59,235 nucleotides of DNA from an uncultured Alphaproteobacteria bacterium (GTDB lineage: Bacteria > Pseudomonadota > Alphaproteobacteria > Bin65): positions 1 to 59,235 of the forward strand of contig CAMYMQ010000310.1 in the NCBI GenBank assembly GCA_947259335.1, in the 5' to 3' direction. A model generated the notes under the pieces. The model was not told the origin of the DNA and did not search any database. It saw nothing but the letters and a program-made list of their open reading frames with translations. This document shows, one piece after another, positions 8,630 to 18,436 of this stretch (positions are counted from its first letter, which is position 1; each line of letters opens with the position of its first letter). Made by a program: the position numbers and the translations under genes.

Positions 8630-8995
8630 TCAGCAGGTCAGGTTTGAGATCTGTCCGCCGGGCAAGGTCGTGCTGCACAGAATGGCCTTGCGCCAGTTCG
8701 CCCCGTCCAGATTGGCCTGCCGCAAATCGGCATAGCGGAGGTCCGTTCCCGTCAGGTCCGCGAAACGCAGGTTTGCCCCCACGAGATTTGCCCCGCTCAG
8801 ATTTGCGCCGTTGAGCTTGGCGTTCGAGAGATCCGCGCCCGCGAGATTCTTCTCCGCGAAATTTGCCTTCGACAGATCGCACCCCGAACACCGCTTCGAC
8901 TCGAGGAAACGCTTGAGTTGAGCGGGATCCGCGGCATGGGCCGTCACGGACAGAAGGGCGACGAGGATCACACAGAACCAGCCGAAGCGAAGCAT
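8630..8995 (-). CDS. secreted pentapeptide-repeat protein
   Basis: A 121-aa protein with a signal peptide (MLRFGWFCVILVALLSVTAHA) and then about ten A(D/N)LXX pentapeptide repeats (ANFAEKNLAGADLSNAKLNG and onward), which fold as a right-handed quadrilateral beta-helix. Cysteines in KRCSGCDLS and at the C-terminus may cap the helix. The start at 8995 was chosen because GAGAGAGG precedes it and the signal peptide follows directly; the frame stays open further upstream. Targets of such small periplasmic pentapeptide proteins are unknown. Confidence 0.8.
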   Translation of the reverse strand: MLRFGWFCVILVALLSVTAHAADPAQLKRFLESKRCSGCDLSKANFAEKNLAGADLSNAKLNGANLSGANLVGANLRFADLTGTDLRYADLRQANLDGANWRKAILCSTTLPGGQISNLTC

Positions 8996-9072
8996 GACCA
9001 AACCTCTCTCCCATACAGGATCCCGGGCAGACGGCCGGCAGGCCACAGAAGACCGGCCCCGGCGGCCCGCTC

Positions 9073-11247
9073 CTACTGTTTCAATTTGGTGACCGTCCCA
9101 ATGTATTTCAGGTCGATCTGCAGGAAGAACCTTTCCCGATTCCCGATCGACTGGTCTTCGAACTTGTGACGCTGATAGCTGAGGCGCACCCGGCAACATT
9201 CGTTGCGGTATTCGACGCCTCCCTGCCATTCGAGCAATCCGTTACCCCGCAAATCATAGAGTGCCCCCCCGAAGACGGTCCAGGTCGAGGTGACCTGAGA
9301 TCTCGCGCCCAGGCGGATCTGATGCGCCTCGGTGATCGGGTCGGAGCGAAATGTGGTGAAATAATCGTAGACGCCGGTGAGCCGGAACTCGGGCACGCCC
9401 GCCTGGAACCCGAACTGCGAACGGCTGAGCGTTTTGTCCTGGATGTTGTACTGGAAGCGGTAGGTGGCGCTGCCGTACCGGCTGGCCTGGACGCGCAGCA
9501 TGCCGACGATGTCCGAGAGACCCTGGCGAATGCCCAGGACACGGTCCGCCACGACGGTGCGGTCCAGCTGGAAGCTCTGTCCCAGGAAGGCCTCCGCCGA
9601 CCACGGGCGCGTCGAATTCAGGCTGACGTTGAGGCCATAGGCCACCCGGGTTCCGGTCTCGACCCGGTCGCGGCCGGACCGCGGCTGGATGGCGAACAGC
9701 GATGACTGGTCGAGCTCGCCCGACAGCGAGTCCTCATTCGGTATCTTGTCCTGGGAGAGCGAGACCGGCACGGAGATCAACGAGGCCCGCGGAGCCATGA
9801 CCAGTTGATAGCTGCCCAGTTGCTTGACGAACGGGTACCGCCAGTTCACCTGGAACTCCGGATAGAAGCGCGTCGCCGAACCGTCGTAGACCTGCCCGTT
9901 GGAAAGGCCGAGGTCGCGCGAATAGTAGAAGTCGCCCCAAAGGTTCGCGACGGCATCGACGACCTGGCCGCCGAAGTGCGTATCCGGCAGACGCCAGCCG
10001 ACCCGGCCCGAAAGCCGATAGCTGTCCGCCCCTTCATCGCGGCTCAGCCAGCGTGTATAGGCCGATGCGCGCCATCTTCCGAGATCGCCGTTGGGCTTGC
10101 CCCAGGTATCGAATTCGATGTTGGGATAGACGGCGGGCGTGGTCTTCTCGTCGTCACCAGCGCGAAGCCCCTGAAACGACCAGCCTTCGACGTTCAGATA
10201 ACTGCGGTCACTGAAGCGCTCGGCCCAGACCCGGCTCTTGAGCGATTCCGCGGTCGAAATGTCGTAGAGGCGAAGGTAGGTCTTGTCGCTGGCGCGAAAG
10301 ATGTTGGCGCCGACCCGCCAGTTGTCGTCGAGATCGTAGCGGAATTTGGCGAACAGATGGCCGCGCGTCTCGCTGCCCGATATGGGATTGTTGTTCTCGT
10401 CGCGGCGGCGGGCAAAATTGTAGCTGCCCGACACGACCAGCCCGCCCTTGTCGAACTGGCGCCGGTACTCGGCGAACAGCGCGAGCCGTTCCTTCTGGCT
10501 GACCATGGGGGTCAGGGTGAGGTCTTCCCTGTCGTTGAAGACGAAGTAGTAGGGCATCTGGACGAAGTAGCCGAGCTTGCTGTCCATGCCGTAGCTCCAC
10601 GCCAGCCAGCCGGTCGCGCGGTCGACGGTGGGATCCGGGTGCTTGTAGTACGGCGTGTAGATGATCGGAACGCCGAACACTTCCAGCCAGGCATTCTTGT
10701 AGATGAACTTCTTCTGGGCCTCGTCATGGATCAGGGTCTGCGCCTTGATGCGCCAGAGCGGAGGAGAGTTCGGCGCGTCCTTGCAGATCTTGCAGGGCGA
10801 AAAGATCACCTTGCGCAGGCGTTTCTGTTTGCCGATATCGGTGACGCCTGACTTCGCGGCGGCCTTGGAACCGTCGGACAGCAGCATCCGGAGGTCCTTG
10901 ACGACATATTTTTTAAGGTCGTCGGTGAGTTCTATTCGGCTCGCGAAAACGGTGTGGCCGCTCTGGTCGAGATAGACGACCTTGCCCTCGGCGACGATCA
11001 GGTGCCGCTTCTGGTACCAGATCACCCGGTCCGCCATGAGCGTGTGAATGCCGCTCCAGACCTCGACATTGCCCCGGAGCGTGACGGTCCTGTTCTGGCT
11101 GTCCTCGACCGATCGGTCGGACTTGTACCAGATCCGCTTCGCCGTCTTCGTTTGCTGAGCGTTGGGTTCCGAGCACGGGGGCAGCGTCGCGGCGAGCAGG
11201 GCCGCCACGAACACCGAGATCGATAAGAGCCATCGCTCCCCCAACAT
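9073..11247 (-). CDS. lptD: LPS-assembly protein LptD (OstA/Imp)
   Basis: A 724-aa outer-membrane protein with a signal peptide (about residues 1-30, ATLPPCSEPNAQ). The N-terminal OstA jelly-roll (about 40-150) includes VTLRGNVEVWSG and VVYLDQSGHTVFA. SPCKICKDAP-PPLWRIKA is typical of alphaproteobacterial LptD. The C-terminal two thirds alternate aromatic beta-strands of the barrel. LptD with LptE inserts LPS into the outer leaflet. The usual alphaproteobacterial neighbours (lptG, surA, pdxA) are absent, while an lptF-type permease lies 1.7 kb upstream. It may therefore be a second, specialised copy, or simply a relocated one. Confidence 0.88.
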   Translation of the reverse strand: MLGERWLLSISVFVAALLAATLPPCSEPNAQQTKTAKRIWYKSDRSVEDSQNRTVTLRGNVEVWSGIHTLMADRVIWYQKRHLIVAEGKVVYLDQSGHTVFASRIELTDDLKKYVVKDLRMLLSDGSKAAAKSGVTDIGKQKRLRKVIFSPCKICKDAPNSPPLWRIKAQTLIHDEAQKKFIYKNAWLEVFGVPIIYTPYYKHPDPTVDRATGWLAWSYGMDSKLGYFVQMPYYFVFNDREDLTLTPMVSQKERLALFAEYRRQFDKGGLVVSGSYNFARRRDENNNPISGSETRGHLFAKFRYDLDDNWRVGANIFRASDKTYLRLYDISTAESLKSRVWAERFSDRSYLNVEGWSFQGLRAGDDEKTTPAVYPNIEFDTWGKPNGDLGRWRASAYTRWLSRDEGADSYRLSGRVGWRLPDTHFGGQVVDAVANLWGDFYYSRDLGLSNGQVYDGSATRFYPEFQVNWRYPFVKQLGSYQLVMAPRASLISVPVSLSQDKIPNEDSLSGELDQSSLFAIQPRSGRDRVETGTRVAYGLNVSLNSTRPWSAEAFLGQSFQLDRTVVADRVLGIRQGLSDIVGMLRVQASRYGSATYRFQYNIQDKTLSRSQFGFQAGVPEFRLTGVYDYFTTFRSDPITEAHQIRLGARSQVTSTWTVFGGALYDLRGNGLLEWQGGVEYRNECCRVRLSYQRHKFEDQSIGNRERFFLQIDLKYIGTVTKLKQ

Positions 11248-11581
11248 CGACCGTCCCGTGTCCTCTTTTCAGTTGCGGCGCACTTCGGATGGACTGCGCA
11301 TTGCCCTTGCGAGCACGCAACAGATGCGCGGCGATTCCCCCGGCGCCACGCCGTCGGCATTGTTTAACAACCTTATCGAGAAGCCCAGTGAAAATCCAAC
11401 GCAACAAAAGGGAAACTTGCACTGAACCTCTTGGGAATAGTGGCGAGACGGGGAGTTCTGAGCCGAGCGGCTTGCCGACTATTGTATTGGCCAGCAACTC
11501 AGCCACCTTATTTCGTGTCTATACTCGACGTAGCCGCGGCTTGACCTCGGCAGAACGGCCGACGCCCGGACTCTCCTCGGA
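11248..11581. other. intergenic region upstream of lptD, 334 bp
   Basis: This stretch lies between the lptD start and the end of the GT2 gene on the same strand, so it should hold the lptD promoter. A modest AT-rich patch (around 11358-11372, TTGTTTAACAACC) is present. I find no coding sequence, RNA gene or convincing terminator. Confidence 0.5.
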
Positions 11582-12856
11582 CTATTCGCCAGACAGGCTT
11601 CCGGTCTTGCGCGTGCGGACGAAGGGCGCGGAGCGCCCCGACAGGCCTCGTATCGATGCGAGTACGCCCGTCCCCGCGCCCAGCAGCAGAACGAGGATCG
11701 AGCAAGGCAGATCGATAACCAACGATCCAAACCCGACGGGTCGGGTCGCCGCCATCGCGACCAGCGGTGAGACGACCGCCCGTGCCACCATCAAGCACAG
11801 GGCCACCACGAGGAGGATCGAGGCGGTATCGCCCGCGATCGGTACCTGCGACCAGTAGACGGCGCTCACGAGCAGAGCCGCGATCGAGACCTGGGCGGCG
11901 AAGACGTTGAGCAGCTGGTAGGCGAGCGACATCTTGAAACGGGGGTCGGTCTCGCGCCGGACCAGCCGCTTCAACGTCCGACGGACGATCTGGGCCGTGC
12001 CCATGGACCAGCGCCGCTGCTGGCCCATCCAGTCCCGGACCGAGGCGGGGAGTTCGCCCGGGACGGATACATCCAGGAGGTAGTGGCCGCGCCATCCCGC
12101 GGCTTCCGCCCTGAAACTCAGGTCCATGTCCTCGACCAGCGTGTCCCCCGACCAGCCGCCCACCGCCTCGATCGCCTGCCGCCGCCATACGCCGCAGGTG
12201 CCGTTGAAGGGAACGATGAGCCCGGCGGCCTGCCGCCCTCCCTGCTCGACGACATAGTGATTGTCGAGAAGCACGGCCTGACCGCGCGTGAGCCAGCTGA
12301 CGTCCCGGTTCAGATAGGTGATCCGCGACTGGACGAAAGCGAGACGGGGTTCGTGCAACAGGGTTGCCATGCACGACCGCAGCCAATCCGGGGAGGGAAC
12401 ATAGTCGGCATCCAGGATGGCGACAAAGGGCGCGGGCGATGCGTCCAGGCCCGCCTGCAAGGCGCCCGCCTTGAAGCCTTGCCGGTCCGTGCGATGCCGG
12501 ACTTCGACCCGCAGCCCCTCCTGGTTGAAGCGGTCGGAGACCGATCGCGCCTCTTCCGGGGTCCGGTCGGTGCTGTCGTCCAGAATCTGAATCTGCAATC
12601 TGTCACGCGGCCAGTCCTGCCGCGCGGCCGCCTCGACAACCCGGCCGATGACAGCAGCTTCGTTATAGGAGGGGATCTGGACCAACACGGTTGGCAGGTC
12701 GCCCTCATCACCGATCACCGGCCTGCGGGCGCGCCGCCGCCCGCCCCTTCCGATCCGGTCCAGACAGAAGGCCGCCAGCAGCAGAACCGACGGCGTGTTG
12801 ACCAGGATGGACGCCGCCAGCAGCGGCACCAGAATCGCCCATACGGCTCCATGCAT
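11582..12856 (-). CDS. membrane GT2 glycosyltransferase, cellulose-synthase-like
   Basis: A 424-aa enzyme: an N-terminal membrane segment (5-33), a GT2 catalytic domain and about three C-terminal membrane segments. Catalytic motifs are complete: DDS at 93-95, LDADY at 148-152, ED at 242-243 and QQRRW at 279-283, the signature of processive-type beta-glycosyltransferases. There is no PilZ domain. The enzyme is closely similar in layout to the one at 15800-17056. The start at ATG 12856 is preferred because the membrane segment follows directly; the frame stays open to 13306. Placed between lptD and lptF, it may build a glycolipid headgroup or a short polymer; the substrate is unknown. Confidence 0.82.
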   Translation of the reverse strand: MHGAVWAILVPLLAASILVNTPSVLLLAAFCLDRIGRGGRRRARRPVIGDEGDLPTVLVQIPSYNEAAVIGRVVEAAARQDWPRDRLQIQILDDSTDRTPEEARSVSDRFNQEGLRVEVRHRTDRQGFKAGALQAGLDASPAPFVAILDADYVPSPDWLRSCMATLLHEPRLAFVQSRITYLNRDVSWLTRGQAVLLDNHYVVEQGGRQAAGLIVPFNGTCGVWRRQAIEAVGGWSGDTLVEDMDLSFRAEAAGWRGHYLLDVSVPGELPASVRDWMGQQRRWSMGTAQIVRRTLKRLVRRETDPRFKMSLAYQLLNVFAAQVSIAALLVSAVYWSQVPIAGDTASILLVVALCLMVARAVVSPLVAMAATRPVGFGSLVIDLPCSILVLLLGAGTGVLASIRGLSGRSAPFVRTRKTGSLSGE

Positions 12857-12960
12857 GCGTCGGATAATCCTTGTCGTGAAAAGACCGGTTCGTGAAACGA
12901 CCCCCGGGCCGAATTGCGGCGGCGGCGCAGCCCGGTGCCACGGCCCGGAAAAGAACGCCC

Positions 12961-14121
12961 CTAGGTCGACGCCAGGGACGGCCCGGGTTCGGGGCGCTCC
13001 CCGCCACGGCGCGGTCGAGGCTTCTTCTCGCGCATCATCAGATACAGCAAAAGCGCCCCGTCCACAAAAACCAGAGCGGGCACCCCATACAATATTTCCG
13101 GCCAGTCCGATGAAAATTTCACGTAAGCGGAGAGAAATATAATGTAGCAAGAATGAATCCCCAGAACAATGAGGAGCGCGATTGGAATAATCCAATAGAC
13201 ATTTCTGACCCGGGCGTTGAACCAGCCAATAATTCCAATGATGAGTATTCCGTAGCCCAGACACATTATCGGATTTATTATTCTCTTGTTCCCCTCCATC
13301 ATCCACGCCGCCCGTTGCCGTTGGGACAAATTCAGGCTTTGAGGGGGATCAAGCAACGTTCCGATATGACGCTCGAAGTAGCCCCAGGCGCGGCCAACAG
13401 GAGAGTCGTAGGTGAACTTCTTGCCGATCGGATACCGGAAAATCGAGAAGCCGAATAAATTGATGGTCCCTGACTTCTTGATCGGCTTTTGGATCGTCCC
13501 ATCGAACAGAATCAAGGAGATATCCGCCTTGTCAAAATTCAAGAGGCCTCTTTTCGCGGTAACCATGACCGGTATACCCGGTTTTGACGCATCCTTCAGA
13601 ATAACGTCCTGCATGTACCCGGAGTCCGTCCGCCCTCTGAAATAGACCGTATACCCACCGTGGATGGCATTGAATTTTCCGTACTCCAATGACTTTGCAT
13701 TGACCCTTTTCGCCGCGACAAAGGCCATATCCTTGAATTTCAATATCGTGACGGGGAGAAGATACAAGGAGAGCAATGCACACACCCCCGCCCCCACCAA
13801 GGCAGCGAGCGCTCCGGGCTTGGCGAGCCGGATCGGCGAGGCCCCGGCGGCGAGCGCCATCGTGATCTCCTTGTCGCGCGCCATCAACAAATAGACCAGC
13901 CCGATGGAGAAGGCGACGATCAGGGGCATCTGGAGATAAAAGATCATGGGATAGAGCAAGAACCACATGATCCAGAACTCGGAAAAGGAGATTTGCCCGA
14001 TGGCGAGCGAGCGAATTAGCGGCTCGACATGAGGCAAAATAAGAACGAACCCCATCGCGAAGACGGTGTAGACCATCGTGATGAGACAGCGCTTCAGAAT
14101 GTATCGTGTGAGCACCGACAT
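12961..14121 (-). CDS. lptF: LptF/LptG-family (YjgP/YjgQ) permease
   Basis: A 386-aa permease with the family layout: membrane segments near residues 10-30, 50-85 and 95-120, a periplasmic beta-jellyroll (about 125-260, including HGGYTVYFRGRTDSG), then three C-terminal membrane segments (PIMCLGYGILIIGIIGWF onward). RYILKR at the N-terminus and MARDKEITMALAAGASPIRL are typical. LptF and LptG form the heterodimeric membrane core that extracts LPS with LptB2. Only one permease gene is present here. ATG 14121 was chosen over an upstream TTG at 14136. Parts are AT-richer than neighbouring genes (25 of 60 GC at 13141-13200). Confidence 0.85.
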   Translation of the reverse strand: MSVLTRYILKRCLITMVYTVFAMGFVLILPHVEPLIRSLAIGQISFSEFWIMWFLLYPMIFYLQMPLIVAFSIGLVYLLMARDKEITMALAAGASPIRLAKPGALAALVGAGVCALLSLYLLPVTILKFKDMAFVAAKRVNAKSLEYGKFNAIHGGYTVYFRGRTDSGYMQDVILKDASKPGIPVMVTAKRGLLNFDKADISLILFDGTIQKPIKKSGTINLFGFSIFRYPIGKKFTYDSPVGRAWGYFERHIGTLLDPPQSLNLSQRQRAAWMMEGNKRIINPIMCLGYGILIIGIIGWFNARVRNVYWIIPIALLIVLGIHSCYIIFLSAYVKFSSDWPEILYGVPALVFVDGALLLYLMMREKKPRPRRGGERPEPGPSLAST

Positions 14122-14575
14122 GGTCGCAGTCTTCAAAGCCCTTCTGCCTCAGGATTTTGCCGTCGACCCCGGCGGGGCGAATCCTATCATGGAACGCCGA
14201 TCGCGACACCGGCGATCTGGGCGTGGCAGGCAGCCCATCAGTCTGTGGCAGGCTGGCGACAACCTTGAGTCCGCACCGCTGCATGCCTGTCGGCGGCCCC
14301 CAAACGGATGGGCGTGTCGGAGCCATCGCGGCGCCTCATCCGCCCGCGACCGACCGTCGCGGCCGGCCCCGAGACCGTCGGTTCACAATCGATTCCATTT
14401 GCGAACGGCGGCTTGGTGAGCCGCCGCACCCACGGATTGGCGGGCTGCAGACCGGACACCTTGCCGGCGCGGCTCGACGTTCCGGCCATTCGGGTTGGCG
14501 TCTCTTCGTCAACACTTGTGATCAACCGGCGCCACCGTCTATCTTCCCAAGAGAATCAAACAACGTCGAAGCTCG
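14122..14575. other. divergent intergenic region, 454 bp
   Basis: It separates the minus-strand lptF gene from the plus-strand hydrolase-like gene and should carry both promoters. Short open frames on both strands lack a ribosome-binding site and any recognisable domain. I see no clear hairpin, RNA gene or known operator. Confidence 0.5.
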
Positions 14576-15772
14576 ATGGACGCCCCACGCGATCTTGGAA
14601 AGACAGTGAGGTCCATCGTCTATCTGCCCGGCCTCGATCCGTCCGGGGCCGGGCGATATCACAAAATACTGTGCCGCGAGGCCGAACGTCACAATGAGGC
14701 TACATCGAGCCGCATTACCATTGGCGCCGTCGCCCGCACAGGAGACGGCGAAACGACCTGGACCATAGCGGAAACAACCTCAAGCGGCGCGAAACGCCTC
14801 CAGTATTGCTTCCTCGATTGGTCTGATATCGTAAGGCAATCATTTGCCCCAGGAATACTTAAAGTCCTGTTTGAACTCATTTTCTCCGCAGGAATATTGG
14901 CGAGATTATTCAGACATTTTAATATGAAAACTGGGCAACCATTCGCCCTTGTCTGCACCTACTCAATTCTTGTCGTCGCTTTGTATATTGCCTTTGGTAT
15001 CGCGGTCTCGGTGGCCCTGTTTTTTGGAACGCGCCCGGCTACGGGCCAGCTGGCCACCCTGACCATTTCGGCACTGTCTTTTTGGATGATCATGAAAGGG
15101 TCGTTGTTCCTCGAGCCGAAACTGTTTGCCTATTTTTTTCTCCGAACCTTGAATTTCTCCAGGCGCTTTACCAGCCACCTTCCCGTCCCGCTTCGAGACC
15201 GCCTGTCGACTTGCGCCGCCCAGATATCCGGGCGCCTCAACAGCGGAGAGGAAGTGGTCATTGTCGGGCACAGCTATGGCGCGTTGCTGACCGCCCCGCT
15301 CGTCGAATACGTTTTGGATAGCAACCCGAAGGCGCCGCCGGACTTTCTCGATCGCCTCCGCGTGATTCATCTCGGCGCCCTGCACCCCCTCATAACGCTC
15401 GATCCAGCCGAGAACTGGTACAAGCGCTCGATCGATCGCATGGCGGCCAGCGGCATTCGCTGGATAGAAGTTTTCTCCGGATACGACTCCCTGAACTTCC
15501 CTGGATTCGATCCGCGGTCCAATCCCCGCGCCGATGGCACGGCACCGGCGTTCAGGGACGTCGATTTCTTCGAATACTGCAATCCCTCAATATTTTCGCC
15601 CCGCCGCTATCGGATCTTCCGCAATCACTTCAGATACCTGATGGCGCGGGATCGTTGCTGTTCGTTCGACTATTTCGACTATCTCTTCGCCGACGATATC
15701 GACGCCTACTGGAATCCACCGCCTGCTCCTGGGAGTGGCGGTCGGCGCTCGCTGTTGCGCGACACCGCCTGA
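14576..15772 (+). CDS. membrane-inserted alpha/beta-hydrolase-like protein
   Basis: A 398-aa protein. SIVYLPGLDPSGAGRYHK near the N-terminus resembles the first strand of an alpha/beta hydrolase, and VVIVGHSYGALL (nucleophile elbow GHSYG at 231-235, Ser233) is the GxSxG motif. Between them lie two or three hydrophobic segments (about 128-150 and 160-178), so the enzyme sits at the membrane. Histidines in VIHLGALHP and NHFRY are possible catalytic bases. The family is a guess: lipase, acyltransferase or thioesterase. Context (lptF divergent, a GT2 converging from the other side 28 bp away, sphingolipid-type genes nearby) favours a lipid substrate. The segment around 14881-14940 is only 38 percent GC by hand count. 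Confidence 0.65.
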   Translation: MDAPRDLGKTVRSIVYLPGLDPSGAGRYHKILCREAERHNEATSSRITIGAVARTGDGETTWTIAETTSSGAKRLQYCFLDWSDIVRQSFAPGILKVLFELIFSAGILARLFRHFNMKTGQPFALVCTYSILVVALYIAFGIAVSVALFFGTRPATGQLATLTISALSFWMIMKGSLFLEPKLFAYFFLRTLNFSRRFTSHLPVPLRDRLSTCAAQISGRLNSGEEVVIVGHSYGALLTAPLVEYVLDSNPKAPPDFLDRLRVIHLGALHPLITLDPAENWYKRSIDRMAASGIRWIEVFSGYDSLNFPGFDPRSNPRADGTAPAFRDVDFFEYCNPSIFSPRRYRIFRNHFRYLMARDRCCSFDYFDYLFADDIDAYWNPPPAPGSGGRRSLLRDTA

Positions 15773-15799
15773 GGGACGGCAGCGCAAGTGCGGCTTCGT

Positions 15800-17056
15800 C
15801 TATTTCGGTGTCCGGACGAAATGACGACCGCCGCCGCTCAGGGCGACCGCCATCCCCTTTGCTTTCACGACGGCCAGACGGAGCCCGAGGTAGATGCCGC
15901 CTGCCAAGGCGCGACACACGGAGTCCAGCCCGATCTTGCCGGTCGAGACCGGTTGCGCGGCAAGCGGAAGCCAGAATACGCGCAGCGATCCCGCCAGATA
16001 GACAAGCGCCGCCAGAAGGCTATCCCCGGATCCGAACGTTCCGGCGATCGCCCTGCCGATGACGAAGGCGAGGCACAGGACCGTGAGCGGCGCATAAAGG
16101 GCTTCCAGAATATGGAGCAGGAGAGAGGACAGAACGGCGAACGACCAACGTTTCGGCGCCGTTCTGCGGAGTCGCCGGAGGACCGACGCCACGACCTGCG
16201 CGCCACCGGTCGACCATCTCAGTTGCTGGGTCTGCCACGCCCGGACGCTGCTCGGCAGGTGCCCCTTCAGGGAACTGAAACCCAGGTACAGGCCCGACCA
16301 GCCGTGCTCCGCCGCCCGGTAGCTCAGGTCCATGTCTTCGGCGATGGTCCCGTCCCGCCACCCCCCGGCGCCCTCGATGGCATCCCGGCGCCACACTCCG
16401 CCCGTCCCTCCGAACGGCACCAGGATCCCGCAAATCGCGCGCCCGGTCTGTTCGACAACGTTCTGGCCGTCCAGCAGAACGGCCTGGGCCCGCGTTACCC
16501 AGTTCTCCGAGCGGTTCGCGAAATCGATCCGAAACTGCACATAGGCCAGAGCCGGGTCGGCGATCAACGCCCCGACCGCCTTGTCCAACCAGTCGCGCGG
16601 CGGCTCGTAATCGACATCGAGTATCGCGACGAAAGGCTCCGCCGCGGTTCCGAGCGCGTCGTGAAGAGCGCCCGCCTTGTAGCCACGGCGCGCCTCGCGG
16701 TGGACCACGGTCACGTTGATCCCGGACTGGCGGGCGGCGTCCGCCGCCCGCTCGGCCAGGCGGGTCGTGTCGTCCGTGCTGTCGTCGAGCACCTGGACGC
16801 GCAATTTGTCCCTCGGCCAGTCCAGTCCGGCCAGGGCCTGAATCGCGCGTTCGATAAATGCTTCCTCGTTGAAACAGGGAATCTGGATCAACACCGGCGG
16901 AACGCCGTCATCGCCGAGGCATGAGGCCGGTTCGATCGCGTCCTCGTAGCGCGCACGCGACCGGGCCCCAACCAGAAAGGCCGCGCCGACCGCCATATAC
17001 GGAAGGCACGCGATTGCGAGCAGTACAGCGAGTATGACGCTTGCAGCGTCCATCAT
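15800..17056 (-). CDS. membrane GT2 glycosyltransferase, cellulose-synthase-like (second copy)
   Basis: A 418-aa paralogue of the enzyme at 11582. It has an N-terminal membrane segment (5-29), DDS at 91-93, LDVDY at 146-150, ED at 240-241, QQLRW at 277-281, and about three C-terminal membrane segments. The IPCFNEE and GGTGGVWRRDAI motifs parallel IPSYNEA and NGTCGVWRRQAI in the other copy. All catalytic residues are intact. It lies 72 bp downstream of the serine palmitoyltransferase-like gene on the same strand and is probably cotranscribed with it. Two non-identical processive-type GTs in one island suggest two successive sugars or two acceptors. Confidence 0.82.
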   Translation of the reverse strand: MMDAASVILAVLLAIACLPYMAVGAAFLVGARSRARYEDAIEPASCLGDDGVPPVLIQIPCFNEEAFIERAIQALAGLDWPRDKLRVQVLDDSTDDTTRLAERAADAARQSGINVTVVHREARRGYKAGALHDALGTAAEPFVAILDVDYEPPRDWLDKAVGALIADPALAYVQFRIDFANRSENWVTRAQAVLLDGQNVVEQTGRAICGILVPFGGTGGVWRRDAIEGAGGWRDGTIAEDMDLSYRAAEHGWSGLYLGFSSLKGHLPSSVRAWQTQQLRWSTGGAQVVASVLRRLRRTAPKRWSFAVLSSLLLHILEALYAPLTVLCLAFVIGRAIAGTFGSGDSLLAALVYLAGSLRVFWLPLAAQPVSTGKIGLDSVCRALAGGIYLGLRLAVVKAKGMAVALSGGGRHFVRTPK

Positions 17057-17128
17057 CGGCCTCGGCCAATCCGTTCGGTCGTCAGATCGGGACTCGCGGC
17101 GGCCGGTTTCGAGGGGAAGATGTGTCGG

Positions 17129-18436
17129 CTACTCGGCGGCCGACGCGAAGTGCCGAATCTCTGGAAGTTGCTCAACGCAATCACTCAGGACATCGGCGAC
17201 GCGATCCAGCTGCTCCTGCTTGTGAGCAGCCGAAAGACTGAACCGGATGATGTGCGTGTTGGGCGGCGTTGCCGGCGGCATCAGGGCGTTCGCATAGATT
17301 CCGGCATCATAGAGGGTGCGCCACACCCGATAGCCGATCTCCAGACCCGGGAGGGTTACCGTCACGATCGGCGATACGTCGCTGTTGATCGACAGGCCCA
17401 GATCCGTGATGCGCCGCCGGAAGTGATCGACATTCCCCCACAGCGACGGCCGCAGGTCGCTGTCTTCGCGAAGCATCTCGATGCCCTTCCGGGCGGCCGC
17501 GATCAGCGACGACGGCAGCGCCGCCGTGAACAGAAAGGCGCGGGCGGCCAGCTTGAGAACATCGAAATCGGGATAGTCGGAAATCGCCGCGCCCCCGATC
17601 AGGCCGAGACTCTTGCTGAACGTCAGAATGAAGATATCGACGTCGTCCGCGATCCCGAGGCTGTGGCACAGGCTTTCACCCTTGGCCCCGTAAAGGCCAA
17701 AGCTGTGCGCCTCGTCGACCGCGAGAAAGGCGCCGAATTCCCGCTTCAGCGCCGCGATCTCCCGCAAGGGCGCCTCGTCGCCCATGGCGCTGAAGATGCT
17801 TTCCGTAACGATCAGGGCACGGCGCGGATCGACATCGAGACCCTCGAGCTTGTGCCGCAGGTCTCCGACATCGTTATGCCGGAACTTGATCTTGCGGGCC
17901 GGGCTGAGCGACGCCGCGACGAATATGCTGGCGTGGCAGTCGGCGTCGATGAGCAGGACGTCCCCGCTCTGCACGAGGCCCGCCAGGACGCCGAGGTTGG
18001 TCTGGAAGCCCGTCGAGAAGACGACGGCATGCGCCTTACCCAGATAGTCGGCGAGATCGCGCTCCAGCCCCACATGCATCGATGTCGTGCCGGAGGCCAC
18101 GCGGGACGCCGTCGTGCCCACGCCGAAATCGGCGATCGCCCGGTCCAACGCCTCTTTGTATTCCTCGGTGAAGGGCAGCCCCAGATAGTTGTTGGAGCCC
18201 ATCATGATGAACTCGCGTCCGTCAATGATGGCGGTCGTGGGGGTCGGGTAGCGCTCGACCACCGTATCGAACGCATTGGGGCCGTTGTTCAACCGCCCAA
18301 GGATTGCCTCCCGTCGTCGGGCCAGCGAATCCAGTCCGGAAAAGACCGTTCGGGACTCGCCCGCCGCACCGACGACGTTGGAAGGGCCCAGGACATCCGC
18401 CTCGGCCGCTTTAACGTCATCATAGGTGCTGCTCAT
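17129..18436 (-). CDS. spt: serine palmitoyltransferase-like alpha-oxoamine synthase
   Basis: A 435-aa fold-type I PLP enzyme. GSNNYLGL (80-87) and the GTTASR region (108-112) shape the active site, FSTGFQTNLG is at 140-149, DADCHAS has the PLP-stacking histidine at 168, FRHND is at 185-189, DEAHSFG is at 241-247, and TFSK (Lys275) is the Schiff-base lysine followed by SLGLIGG. These blocks match bacterial serine palmitoyltransferases more closely than KBL or BioF as I remember those families. The reaction would join serine (or another amino acid) to an acyl-thioester to give a 3-keto long-chain base. A short-chain reductase lies upstream and a GT21 enzyme beyond it. ATG 18436 was chosen because the frame upstream carries no family sequence. 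Confidence 0.78.
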   Translation of the reverse strand: MSSTYDDVKAAEADVLGPSNVVGAAGESRTVFSGLDSLARRREAILGRLNNGPNAFDTVVERYPTPTTAIIDGREFIMMGSNNYLGLPFTEEYKEALDRAIADFGVGTTASRVASGTTSMHVGLERDLADYLGKAHAVVFSTGFQTNLGVLAGLVQSGDVLLIDADCHASIFVAASLSPARKIKFRHNDVGDLRHKLEGLDVDPRRALIVTESIFSAMGDEAPLREIAALKREFGAFLAVDEAHSFGLYGAKGESLCHSLGIADDVDIFILTFSKSLGLIGGAAISDYPDFDVLKLAARAFLFTAALPSSLIAAARKGIEMLREDSDLRPSLWGNVDHFRRRITDLGLSINSDVSPIVTVTLPGLEIGYRVWRTLYDAGIYANALMPPATPPNTHIIRFSLSAAHKQEQLDRVADVLSDCVEQLPEIRHFASAAE

